DNA of 64,000 bases from Buxus sempervirens. Lineage: Eukaryota > Streptophyta > Magnoliopsida > Buxales > Buxaceae. Both the position numbers and the translations under genes were made by a program. The notes under the pieces were generated by a model. The model had not been told where the DNA came from, did no database searches, and saw nothing but the letters and a program-made list of their open reading frames with translations. The stretch is taken from contig OX387192.1 of assembly GCA_947561395.2 (NCBI GenBank), forward strand, positions 17,334,221 through 17,398,220, read 5' to 3'. Positions 44,280 to 54,973 of this stretch are shown here, in pieces; the stretch's first letter is position 1, and every line of letters starts with the position of its first letter.

Positions 44280-45276
44280 TTTGAAATTCAAAGGCTTTCA
44301 GAGGCCCGGGGGTTTTTTTGAAAAAGGTCTGAAATTCAAAGGCTTTCAGAGGCCCAGGGATATTTTTGGAAAAGGTCTGAAATTCAAAGGCTTTCAGAGG
44401 CCTAGGGATATTTTGAGAAAAGGTCTGAAATTCAAAGGCTTTCAGAGGCCCGAGGATTTTTGATGAAAGTCTGAAATTCAAAGGCTTTCAGAGGCCCAGG
44501 GATATTTTGAGAAAAAAAGTCTGAAATTCAAAGGCTTTCAGAGGCCCAAAGATTTTTGATGAAAGTCTGAAATTCAAAGGCTTTCAGAGGCCCAGGGATA
44601 TTTTGAGAAAAAAAGTCTGAAATTCAAAGGCTTTCAGAGGCCCAAAGATCTGAAATTCAAAGGCTTTCAGAGGCCCAAAAGAAAAAGGTCTGAAATTCAA
44701 AGGCTTTTAGAAGCCCAAAAGATCTGAAATTCAAAGGCTTTCAGAAGCCCAAAAGAAAAAGGTCTGAAATTCAAAGGCTTTCAGAGGCCCGAAGATCTGA
44801 AATTCAAGGGCTTTCAGAGGCCCAAAAGAAAAAGGTCTGAAATTCAAAGGCTTTCAGAGGCCCAAAAGTTCTGAAATTCAAAGGCTTTCAGAGGCCCAAA
44901 AGAAAAAGGTCTGAAATTCAAAGGCTTTCAGAAGCCCAAAAGATCTGAAATTCAAAGGCTTTCAGAGGCCCAAAAGAAAAAGGTCTGAAATTCAAAGGCT
45001 TTCAGAGGCCCAAAAGTTCTGAAATTCAAAGGCTTTCAGAGGCCCAGGATTTTTGAAAAATCTGAAATTCAAAGGCTTTCAGAGGCCCAGGAGTTTTTTT
45101 GAGAAAAAAAAGTCTGAAATTCAAAGGCTTTCAGAGGCCCGAGGATTTTTTGAAAAATCTGAAATTCAAAGGCTTTCAGAGGCCCAGGATTTTTGAAAAA
45201 TCTGAAATTCAAAGGCTTTCAGAAGCCCAAGAGTTTTGAAAAATTTTGAAATTCAAAGGCTTTCAGAAGCCCAAGG
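44280..45276. repeat. 24-copy tandem repeat in the Ogre 1 leader
   Basis: The core TGAAATTCAAAGGCTTTCAG followed by AGGCCC or AAGCCC occurs 24 times, separated by variable A/T/G spacers of 6-25 bases (GGGATATTTTGAG, AAAAGAAAAAGGTC, GATTTTTGATG). Each core is itself an inverted repeat (CTGAAA/TTTCAG). A related hairpin TTGGAA/TTCCAA lies just left, at about 44232-44257. It sits between the heptamer array and gag. Confidence 0.95.
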
Positions 45277-45434
45277 AACCTTTCTCACACATTTTTTTTA
45301 TTCAATTATTTTGTTTTTTTTTTTATTATTTTTTTTTGAAGCATTTTATTCAAACTTGTTTCCCTTTAATATTATTTAAGGGTTAAAGGAAGATTTTAGT
45401 GGGAAAAACTGATTAAAGTTGAATCCTCCGAGAA

Positions 45435-45567
45435 AACCGTATATTCACCACGGTCCGGCCTTGCCCGTGTTCATATTACGAGCAAGCCGTGACCGTATGA
45501 CCAACACGGGCGAGCCTAGCCCGTATAACCAATACGGGCGAGCCCAGCCCGTGTACTAAATGCGGTT
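45435..45567. repeat. 14-nt-phased heptamer array in the Ogre 1 leader
   Basis: Ten heptamers at exactly 14-nt steps: AACCGTA 45435, CACGGTC 45449, GCCCGTG 45463, TACGAGC 45477, GACCGTA 45491, CACGGGC 45505, GCCCGTA 45519, TACGGGC 45533, GCCCGTG 45547, TGCGGTT 45561. Read on the minus strand it shares CGTAATATGAACACGGGC with the plus-strand array before gene B (from about 20656). Confidence 0.94.
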
Positions 45568-46030
45568 TTAAGGAGCTCTTTTATGTTTTTTCAGTTTTTA
45601 CATGGTTTGATCACTTTGATTGCTCATCCAAACATACGGTTCACCCATTGCAGGGCTTCTAAACTGTCCCAAAGTGGACTTTGGCCTTTTTGCTAAAACA
45701 CATGTTCAGGAAGGTACATGTACCCTCCAAATTGGCACCATACTCAAGAATTTGGTACCCTTTTTGTTGCTCTTTGTATGAACATTGGGTAGGATTGATT
45801 CTAAACAGAGTTAGAAACTCTTCCTATGGGCTGCACCAATTTTGGAAACATGCATATTTTGGGACCAATTTTATCCCGAACCAATGGGCACCATGACACC
45901 CCTATGACATGAAAATAATGCAAAACAATAGGATTACCTTGTTTACCTTCAATATGGCATCCGCATTATGCCCTGGTTTGTAAGCCATGCACACGGCCTT
46001 CCCACAATCATACAAACCCATATTCCCACG

Positions 46031-47067
46031 TGAAAGAGTAGAGGACTACTCTATAGGTCCACGATCTACAACAATTCAGAATTTAACAATGCTGAAACAA
46101 TACACAGAGAATTATACGAGGAAACCTGGATCCAGATCCAGGAAAAACCTCGAGTCTATATGAGGCGACTAACCCTTCGAAAATCCACTATTGAATGAAA
46201 AGACAATTACAAAGGAGTACATACTTAACCTTTACAATTGGACTCACTCAACAGCAGTTCATAGTTCGAATCCACGAACTGCAACACAACTTGAATCCAC
46301 AAGCTGCAGAACACGATCAGTCCAGATCGCAAACAATCACTCACCAGTGATCCTCAGCTCGAATCCACAAACTGCAACACAGCTTGAATCCACAAGCTGC
46401 AGAACACGATCAATCCAGATCGCAGCAATCACCTCAGAATCCACTGAGACGATCCAATGCAGTAGGAATCCACCTACGCATCAATCAAAGCCGATCACCA
46501 GTCCAGGCGATCACACGATCAGATGAAGTTCCGAATTGAAGAAGAATCCTCTACCTTCAATTCCAGGTGATCTATCTCAGATCTCACCCTCACTCGATCG
46601 CCGACTCTCTAAAGAAGATTTGATTGAATCTCAAACACCTCAAGATTCGAAATCAAAAATGATCCAAAGAAAAAAGTCACAATTAAAAATTACAACACGT
46701 CTATTTAAAGAATAAAACTCAGATCGCGTAGAGCGCTGGTGGCGTCGTGAAGCGATCGGTGTAGACGGCTGGAAGCGAACTCAAGTCCCGCTCAGAACAA
46801 GTTGAATCAGTTAAAAGCGCGCTGCCAGCGAGCTGCTAGCGGGAGAGTATGCGGCATGTGCACGGACCTTTCTTTCAAAACACTAATTCACTTATGAGCT
46901 GCCAGCGGGTGGCAACGGCGTTAAAGCTGTGTGGCAGCATCGTCTTCTTCTTCTTTACTCAATTAATTGAATTTTCATTATTTAATCTGCACATCTTGAA
47001 GCTTCATTAGAAGACATAATTTGTCAAACATTTGCCATAAAAAGGAGTGTGAGTTTTCACACTTACA
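46031..47067 (-). mobile_element. Copia solo LTR (1037 bp) inserted in the Ogre 1 leader
   Basis: TGAAAGAGTAGAGG ... TTTTCACACTTACA on the plus strand, flanked by ccacg at 46026-46030 and 47068-47072. It is the reverse complement of the LTR at 59646-60681, with scattered differences. It carries the same fixed-loop hairpins in complement (GAATCCAC loops). Leader sequence on both sides (45570-46030 and 47068-47805) has no gene I can support. Confidence 0.95.
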
Positions 47068-47805
47068 CCACGTAATTGTGTACTTTAGCCAAAAACGTGT
47101 AACTCCACCTTCAAGCGTAGGGGTTTTTGGTTTTGGCTTAATGGCAACTTAGCACTCAAGCCTAGTGATGACCAGAATCCCAGATCCACGTTATCATCCC
47201 ATCATTAGCTCAAAGTTCTAAGGTGAATGTTTTCACTTTCGCTTTCCGAAGTATCGACCTCATTGCGCCAAGCTACACACATTCGGGTTCAACTTCCTAT
47301 AGGTTAAGGGTAGGCTGTGTAAAAAATAAAAGGTGCACAGTGCATAGTAAAAATAAGGTGCATTCACAACGTCCCAAACCCTTGCCACTCTTTTCGTAGC
47401 CATGCATAAACAAACCAAGGCACAATATGAAGGCATATTTAAAGTAAACAAATACACAAAACAATCCTATGGCACCTAAAACATGCTCATAAAAAAAATC
47501 ATCTAATCATGCAAACATATGATCATGCTATACACCTAAAATCATCATGGAGATCATGCTGAAAATTAAAACATGCTATCATAAAAATATAGCAAGAAAT
47601 AAACATGGTTCAGCAAAACGGACCTCCCCTACGCATGTTTGTAGAAACAATCCTATAAATCAAAATTAAGCATGTTTCTACCCCCATGAATTCTTAATCA
47701 ATAATTCAGATTTAAAATATACTCAACATGCTTAAGAACACAAAATAGCAAGCAAATCAAAAAATCAAAACATGAACAAACACCAAAAAGGCTGAAATCC
47801 TCAAG

Positions 47806-47823
47806 TCCCCAGCAGAGTCGCCA
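47806..47823 (-). other. Primer-binding site of Ogre 1
   Basis: TGGCGACTCTGCTGGGGA on the minus strand, two bases inside the 5' LTR end. Position and length fit a PBS. I have not identified the matching tRNA from memory with confidence. Confidence 0.8.
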
Positions 47824-47825
47824 GT

Positions 47826-48518
47826 TGTGAGACATGGAAAATCAATCCAATGACTTCCTCAATCATCACACGGGATTGTATAAAACTAAGAGTCGCCACC
47901 ATTCAATTTAGGTGTGAATGGACACCAAAATATTAAATAAGCACAAAAGGCAATTTTTAGGGTAAAAATAACCCTCCTAAAAAAACAACCAGAGATAGGT
48001 AGGGGGATTAGGTTATGAGCAGGGGAAGGTGTTAGGCACCCCTATTCATCCACACAAGGTGGTTGCCAGGCATTGTTCATGTTTAAATAAAGGAAAAAAA
48101 AGGCTTGCTATAAAATTCATGAAAAATCACAAAAAAGACAAAATTGTATGGTTTTTTCATACGAATAGTCTGATTGATCCAGAATCTTCAAATATGATCA
48201 TACCATTCCTAGGGTTTCATGATCAAAACAAAATTGAGATGAAATCAAATAAAATCAATTTAAAGTGAAAAATCCAAAAATCTGGCTTCAAGTCAAATTC
48301 TAGAAATCTAGAAAAATATGATTTTTATAAAATATTTCAAAATTGAACTTGAACAGTCCAGGATATAGATAAAGCCCAAATTTCACATTAAATCCGAAAA
48401 TCAAAACCAAAAATACCCATGTTGATGAAAAACACCAAAAGGGGAGAACTGAGACCGTAGGGTCTTCTCTCAATAATGAAAAACGATTTAAAAACCACAT
48501 CATGAAACCCTAGAATTT
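47826..48518 (-). repeat. Truncated 5' LTR of Ogre 1
   Basis: Matches 13865-14557 with one substitution and one A-run indel, then stops abruptly at GAATTTATT. The U3 side (about 1.1 kb) is missing and unrelated sequence of the CACTA type follows. The missing part would have held the promoter end. Confidence 0.92.
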
Positions 48519-50302
48519 ATTGGACGTGTAATCTAGGTGCATGCTACAGAAAATAAGTCTATTTTCTTTGTTTTATATTGCACGTGTAATCTAGGTGCAT
48601 GCTACAGAAATACACTCAAATAGCATTAAAGTAAGCCCTGAAAACAAAGTGTAATTCGGCTTCATAGCATGACAAATACACTATAGACACAATGCCTAGG
48701 ACTTTCTTCATTAATTTTCCAAGAAATTACACTCATAGCCAAAGATTGACAGCATGAAGTTAATGCTTGTCCCACGATCCAGACATGACTGAAATGGTAC
48801 GTTCACTCCTCATGCATAGTAAAAGTATACTAAAATGACAAAAATACCAGCAAACTGCAACTTCAATCCTCACGTAAAAGCTCAAGGTCCCACAGATTAC
48901 ATAACAAAACAAAGCTAAATATTTTTCTTCTTCTTTCAAACATTTAACCAAACAGTGAGTACACAATACACAATAAAGTGCTAAACCCACGATTCATGGA
49001 TTCATGGATTCATGGTTCCACGTTCCTTGAAAAGCCTAATGCAAGGTAGGCAAAGAATGCCTGGTAAAAGATAAGAAAGTCATTATAGTGAATACATTCA
49101 GCTTACTTTGGCTTCGAAAATGGGAACTTAGTGATGACAATAATCTTGGTGCATTTGCCTTGTGTAAAATACAAACACATTGGCCTCCAACGATCACGCT
49201 TACGAGCCAATGATACAGTTGAACGACTCGAGTCTTTAGTAGAGACGGAAGCAGAGATGTTAAATCTCTAGACAGGAGAAAGTGACGGAACGAAGGTAAA
49301 ATCAATAGACTCCTAATTGGGGAAAATCAGTAGGTAAAAAAGAGAAATTCTAGATTACAATACTCTATAAGAGCAAAATCAATCGACTTCTACAAATAGG
49401 TATGAAACACCAATTGGGGAAAACAAAATATAGAAAAAAGCTAAGAAATTTACTAAGAAAATAATGAGATGTGAAATAAAATAATACTTACCTCAGATTG
49501 TAACGAGTGGAATCAACAGAAAAAGGAAAATCCTTCAACGAATGACAATAGCACCAAGGATGGCAATAGCAGGTTGAGTTTCCTTTACAGAGAGTAGTCG
49601 AGAACGGCAGGTTAGGGTTCTGTTATAGAAAAAGCAATTAGCAGTTGTCGTTCTTTTCAGAGGGCTAACATTGTTCCATCGATCAATGTTCAATATGCCT
49701 GAAGAACTTAAGCAGAAACAGATGATGAAAAAAAATAAATCCAAAACCATCAGAAAAAAAGAGATGCACATTTAAACCAGAAAATTTCGCATATTAAATC
49801 TTTGAGTGAACCATAGAAAGGGGAAAGGAAAAGAATCACGAAACCAGAAACCTGTAAAACCCTCAAATAATGCGAAGATCAACAGTCACAGAGGGTCTGC
49901 TTCACTGAGTGCTGATCGGGTGTCTTCAATCTTTCACAATAGATAAAAAGTGGGAAGCAAGTTTACTGAATGACAAAGGCTTTTGCAGGTTAATGGATGT
50001 GTGCGTGGGACTAGGGCTTGATCAAGATGGTGAGAGGGAAAGGAGAAGAACGAAGATGCGCGCGCAGGAAAGGGAGAAATGTGTTGCGCGCGAAAGAGCA
50101 AAAGCCCAACAAAAGGCGTCGTCGCGAAAACACAAAAGAGCATCGCAAAAGCCTAAACAAAAGGCGCCGTCGTGCAAATAATAAAAGGCGACTAACAAAT
50201 TGCGGCAGACGAAAAAAGGTGTCGCAATTTGATGTTTTAGTGGCTATCTGAGTAAGTGTCGTAAAAACGTTGCCGCTAAAAGCATCTTTTTTTTTTGTAG
50301 TG
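48519..50302 (-). mobile_element. Right terminal part of a CACTA transposon
   Basis: The right end read on the minus strand is CACTACAAAAAAAAAAGATGC, the CACTA terminal inverted repeat, followed by a GC-rich subterminal zone (about 50040-50270) with repeated AAAAGGCG(C/T)CGTCG-like words. The flanking DNA continues at 50303 as gag of Ogre 2. The left end meets the truncated Ogre 1 LTR. Other content: a 59-bp-spaced duplication of GTGTAATCTAGGTGCATGC (48525 and 48584) and three GATTCATG repeats (about 48992). No coding gene is visible. Confidence 0.8.
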
Positions 50303-50988
50303 ACTGTGGAGTATGAGAAGGAAATGGAAAAAGAAAAAGCCAGGGAGGAGATGGAAAAGAAACTCCTGCACAAGATAGAGAGGATCCAGGAAGAACTCAA
50401 GGAGGTGAAAGGTGGAAACAGCTATGGAGGTACCACCTTCGATGACTTATGCATATACCCGGATGCATGCCTACCGGCCAAGTTCAAGTGCCCAGACTTC
50501 GACAAATATGATGGCACAGGCTGCCCTATGAGCCACTTGAAACTATACTGTGGGGCCCTATGCCAATTTGGCCGGGATGACAACATTCTGATTCAACTCT
50601 TCTAGAGGAGTTTGATAGGGTCGGCTCTAAGGTGGTTTGCCACCGTGGACCATGGCAGGATCAGAAGATGGAAGGACTTGGCCGACGCCTTCTTGGACCA
50701 ATATAAATTTAACTCAGAGATCGTGCCAGACCGGTACGACATGATGACAATGAGCAAGGGAAAAGAGGAGTCTGTAAGGTAGTATGCCAAGAGGTGGAGA
50801 GAGGCCGCCTCCCAAGTCAGGCCGCCGATGTTGGAGCCTGAGATGATCTCAACCTTTGTAAGCACACTGGTCCAACCTTTCTATAATCATCTGGTGGGTT
50901 AGATCACCACAAATTTTGCGGCCCTGGTACAGGTGGCAGACCGGATTGAGGAAGGGGTCAGGTCAGGAAAACTTATTGACTACTCTAC
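50303..50988 (+). pseudogene. Ogre 2 gag, first piece, with three TAG stops
   Basis: Same gag domain as Ogre 1, diverged: a Glu/Lys stretch, LPAKFKCPDFDKYDGTGCPM, SHLKLYCGALCQFG, RWKDLADAFLDQY, YAKRWREAASQVRPP, TTNFAALVQVADRIEEG. TAG codons at 50603-50605, 50780-50782 and 50900-50902 each occupy a position that is Gln in Ogre 1. The left limit is the CACTA terminus, the right limit solo LTR 3. Its LTR and PBS are not in the window. Confidence 0.93.
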
Positions 50989-52027
50989 TGTACTCGCGTC
51001 GGAAACGCGGCACGGGAAAGTTCGGAGTCGCCACCGCCTGACGAGGTGCAGGCGGACACCTGGGTGCCTAAGTTAGTCTATCTTGGGCTTTGGTCTGCGG
51101 CTTGAGATTCTAAGTTGGGGTCTCGGTTGTGGTCTGGGGAAGTCCGTAGACACCCCTGTCCACCCCGTCGGATGACGGGTCCCGTAGGTTCCCTGGTTTG
51201 AGTCAGCTTACTTTGGTCTCACCCGATTCCTAATCCAGCATGCCATTTTGGTTAAGTCTGTTGGGACCACTTGAGTGGTGTGGGTCCCTTTAATTGATTT
51301 TATCTTGCTTAATTTAAGTGATCTGAGTTTGACTGGGTGGGCCCCGTTGGAAGGCCCACGGTGTTCTTGGTGGGCTTGGTTAAGCCCATATGCCTCTGGT
51401 GGGCCTCTGTCTAAGCCTAGGAGGCCCTTTGGGCTTCGGTGTAATGAATTGATTTTACTTAATTTATTCAAGTCGGAGACTTTAGTGATTTTCATGCAAT
51501 AAGTGGGCCTGCATTGATTTGCGGGCCCCTAAGTGGGCATCCATAGTGGATGCCAAAGTATTTTCAATTTATCTTATTTAAATTGGCCAAGGTGTTCTGG
51601 ACATCAGGCTTGGGGTCCATGATCCAGCTTTGGGCTTGAAAACCCAAATTCCATGAAGTTAGGGTTAAACCCTCACTCAAGTCAGTTAGTGGGCTTTGGC
51701 GGGCCCGGTAGGCCCTCGCCCTGGGTCTTGGCCAAACCACGCAATTTAAACATCATTCCACACAGACAAGTCCTGGTGGACCGCATTGGGTTTGCCCCAC
51801 CTGGTTTGATTAGCTAATTCCACTTAATCTTGCTTATTTGCATGCTTTCGGGTTTATCGGGCTTGGCGGGCCCTGTTGGAAGGCCCACGGGTATTCCGAG
51901 TTGGACCGATGGTCCATGTCCCAAGTTGGGTTTCCTGGCGATCTGGAAGCCCTATTGGTTGACTTGGTTTGGTTAAAAATAGCATGAAAATTCGGCCAAG
52001 ATCAGAAAATACAAAAAGAAGCATTTC

Positions 52028-52098
52028 TGTGTGTATTTGGCCTTGGTTGCCGGATACACACAGGCCATAGGTGATCCGGCCTGAGTTGCCGGATCACC
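52028..52098. repeat. 39-bp-period hairpin pair in solo LTR 3
   Basis: Two units whose cores are 39 bp apart (52037 and 52076). The second, GGTGATCCGGC/GCCGGATCACC with loop ctgagtt, is an 11-bp perfect stem. The first has two mismatches. Position relative to the LTR 3' end matches that in solo LTRs 1 and 2. Confidence 0.88.
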
Positions 52099-54141
52099 TT
52101 GAAATGGCCTGTTTTCGGGGTTTGGCCATTGGGATGGCTTCCGGGGGCTTCCTAGGGCCTTCTATAAGCTGTGTGGGCCCCTGGATGGGCCCACATTGGT
52201 TCAGGTTCAAGGGAGAAGCCTCATTTGGCTTCTCTTTTTTTTTCTTTGGGTTTTTCAGCAAAGGTGAGTGGGGCACTGGGGGACATGGGGCTTGCTGCCC
52301 TTCCTTTCTTTTCATTGGCACAACAGTAACAAGGAGACCCCTACCTTGAGTGTTTTCAGGTCACTCATCCGCAAACAAACATGGTCAATTGTTTAGGTCC
52401 TCATGCCATGTAAATTAGTAGCAAAAGCCCACTTGCTGTAAAGTGTGGGGCAGCAACCCAAAGAAGAGGTTTAAGCATGCTTCTAAGGCTTGCCATGGTG
52501 GACTAGGGGTGGGGAAGCATGGCAACAAGGTTTTAGGCTCATGGCATATGAATTGAGGTATAACATGCAACTTCTTAAACCTATCAGAGGCACAGAACAG
52601 CGGGGGATACGGCTGCTGCCAGCAGCAGCTCCAAAGTGCTTTGCATGCTTATTAATCTAAGATGAAAACACTTGCTGCATGCCCTGGACAACAGCCACCA
52701 ATGAGAGGGAAGGGAAAGGGGATCATGCTCATGTGCTTGAAATAGCAAGCCAAAAGGGGGGAGGAAGGCAGCATGCATGAGTACAAATCAAAGGCAAGTG
52801 ATCATATAACAAGGCCTGCTGTAACCACACCAGGACAGCAAACTACAGGGGGGGGGGGGGGGGGGGAGAGGAGCATGTATGAGATCATGGGACAGCAGAC
52901 AATATGGGGGAATGAGCATGCAACCAAGGGTTGCTGGGCTAGGCCTGGTCTTGGGCTTAAGTCTGCTGGGACAGCAGCAAACAGTGAGAGTTTGCTGCTG
53001 TCACCAGCAATCACCCACTTAGGACAAAGTAAAGGGAGTTGGGGAGTGAAGGGCTGCCTTCTGGTGGGTGCCTAGGGGCTGGGTAGAGCATACATTTCAG
53101 GAGAAAAAAACAAGTAACAATTAGCAATGAACCCATCAAATGATCTTTGACAATAGCAATTCGTGAATGACATTTGTTGGTGCATTACTTGTGTGCAAAG
53201 AGATATGCATGCGTGCAAGACATGGCCCCTGGGGGTCTAATTTTTATGATAGGAAACAGTAGCTTGTATGCAAGAGGATCTAATCCCACATGCAAGAATA
53301 ATAAGGAATGAATGCTCATCAAATCCTAACATGCATGACACTACCACTGGAAGACCTTGTGCAAAACGAAACAACAACCAAGTATGTGTAAAGTCAACAC
53401 AAGCATGGTCTAGCATGCATCACCTACGACCTCCAGCAAGGTCTGATCCCCAGCCTAATGAACAAACAATGAAAAGACACAACAATAGAAGGGGAAGAGA
53501 AGGGGGCTCAAGGGGGGGTACATTAGATAGAAATGAAGGAGGAACAAGCTCCTCCTTGAAATAACACACAAGAGCCCAAAACAGCAGCTTAATGAGCACC
53601 TAAAATGTGTAAAAAAAAACTACTCTCTAGTACTCCCAAGAACACCCTACGTGGACCTCTCACTTTTGGAGGTTTTCATGTGGTGAAATGAAAGGCATGC
53701 ACATGTCATGGAAACCTTAGAATAGGCTTACAGCAGGGGAGGTAGCCATACACAATAACATGCTTAGAAAGACACCATTTTCACATATATAAAGCAAAAA
53801 AAGGTGAGGACTAATACCTGGGGGTCCCTAGGTTCTTGTGTGAGGTGGAGGTTCTCCTTTGAAGCAACACACCAGCTGGAATCACCTCCTCTTGACAGCA
53901 GCAGCAAGGGATTCTCCTCTTGTTTTTGGGTTCAAGTGAAGGAGGAGGAGGAGGAAGATGGGCTGAAGCACTTGAAGTGGTGTAGTGAGGTGACGGGGAG
54001 GCAAAGGAGTTGAAGAAGGGGGGGGGGGGGGGGGGGGGGGCGGTTTGGATAGGAGCAGGTGGGAGAAGAGAGCTCAAGAACAGAAAAAAGTAGCCAACCC
54101 CCGGAAATGGGCTGTTGTTGGCCTTTTATAGACCAACTTAA

Positions 54142-54391
54142 AGTATCCGGCAACTCAGGCCGGATACACTAAGCCCTCTTCATAACCGGCCTCTATGGTC
54201 GGTTACATAGGTGCCTCTTTGTATCCGGCATTCAATACCGGATACAAAACATAATCATCCGAAAATTAAATGCCGCCGCGAATTTGTCGGGCGTCCGGCG
54301 CGAATCTCGCCGAGCTAATATTTGTATCCGACATTTGAGTCCGGATATGAAGAGGGGCAAGTGTATCTGGCATATTTGGTCGGATACAAAT
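54142..54391. repeat. Second 39-bp-period hairpin array in solo LTR 3
   Basis: CCGGC cores at 54147, 54186 and 54225 (39-bp steps). After a CpG-rich interruption, two more follow at 54328 and 54367 (39 bp apart, out of phase with the first three). The best stem is TTTGTATCCGG/CCGGATACAAA (11 bp). Loops are 7 nt. Confidence 0.9.
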
Positions 54392-54973
54392 CGAAAAATT
54401 ACGGATTTGCCCCTCGACTTGACCGATTCGACCGATTTGACACTTTTGAGCAATTACGGATTGGTCCCTACGAATTTTGGTTTAGTCCCTGAGATTTTTA
54501 TTGACTTTTGGATATTTAAGATTTAGTCCCTGAGATATTTTGCTGCGTTGGCTGCCACGTTTGCAGTTCCTGCGCCACGTGTGCAGTTTCCGGTTTTGCT
54601 GCTCGGAAACTTCGACAGCTCATATCTCCTTCGTCCGGACTCCGATTTGAGTAAACTCAGTTGCTTTGGACTCATATCGGAGCCCTCTATCCAATGATGT
54701 AGAGCTAAGCACCTGGCACGAGGTTAAAAAAAGTCAACTTTCGGCTCCCCCTTTAGTTTGACCGGCCCACAGAACCTTCATCCGGACTCCGATTCTAGCA
54801 AACTCGGTTGCGTTAGACTCGTGTCGGGATTCTCTATCTATTGAGATAAAGCAAGGTGGCCAATTATCACTTGATCAAAAGGTCAAATTTCGACCCCTCA
54901 GGTTTTGACTTTTTAGCCGGGTTCTGCATTTCCGGCTCTTCTAGGAGCGCAAAAATGAGGTGCTTACATCTAC

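Larger units (their letters stand above)
13865..48518 (-). mobile_element. Ogre 1: Tat-lineage Ty3/gypsy element with antisense accessory genes, heavily nested
   Basis: The 3' LTR (13865-15672) and a truncated 5' LTR copy (47826-48518) bracket, on the minus strand, the PBS, a long leader with tandem repeats, gag, protease, RT, degenerate RNase H, a second RNase H and integrase. Two RNase H domains and the protein wording are typical of the Tat/Ogre lineage. Between integrase and the 3' LTR lie two plus-strand spliced genes (A and B). Insertions: chromovirus B (24842-34332), solo LTR 2 (39286-42979), copia solo LTR (46031-47067). Removing these, the element is about 20 kb. Coding damage: in-frame TAGs at 38532-38534 and 37165-37167 and a deletion near 35100. 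Integrase and gene A remain open. Confidence 0.9.
50989..54968 (-). mobile_element. Solo LTR 3 (4.0-kb Tat-like LTR) inserted in Ogre 2 gag
   Basis: Plus strand TGTACTCGCGTCGG ... GAGGTGCTTACA with target duplication tctac at 50984-50988 and 54969-54973. Related to solo LTRs 1 and 2: shared U5 segment with TGGCGACTC (complement 51025-51033), TGGGCC-rich stretch (51330-51910), 39-bp hairpin arrays (52028-52098, 54142-54248, 54321-54391) and 147-bp-spaced repeats (TCCGATT at 54641 and 54788). Two poly-G runs (about 52849-52866, 54020-54040). The middle (52350-53800) has no recognisable gene. Confidence 0.92.

Noticed and set aside
44280..45276. CRISPR-like appearance of regular repeats with variable spacers
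   Set aside because: The host is a plant, spacers are short low-complexity A/T/G strings of uneven length, no cas genes exist, and the block is the leader of an Ogre element.
50011..50400. Arg-rich open frames near the CACTA end
   Set aside because: They cross the CACTA terminus into Ogre 2 gag and reflect GC-rich subterminal repeats.
52849..54040. Poly-G runs as G-quadruplex regulators
   Set aside because: Single homopolymer runs of about 18-20 G in an LTR; length is prone to sequencing error and nothing else supports a function.
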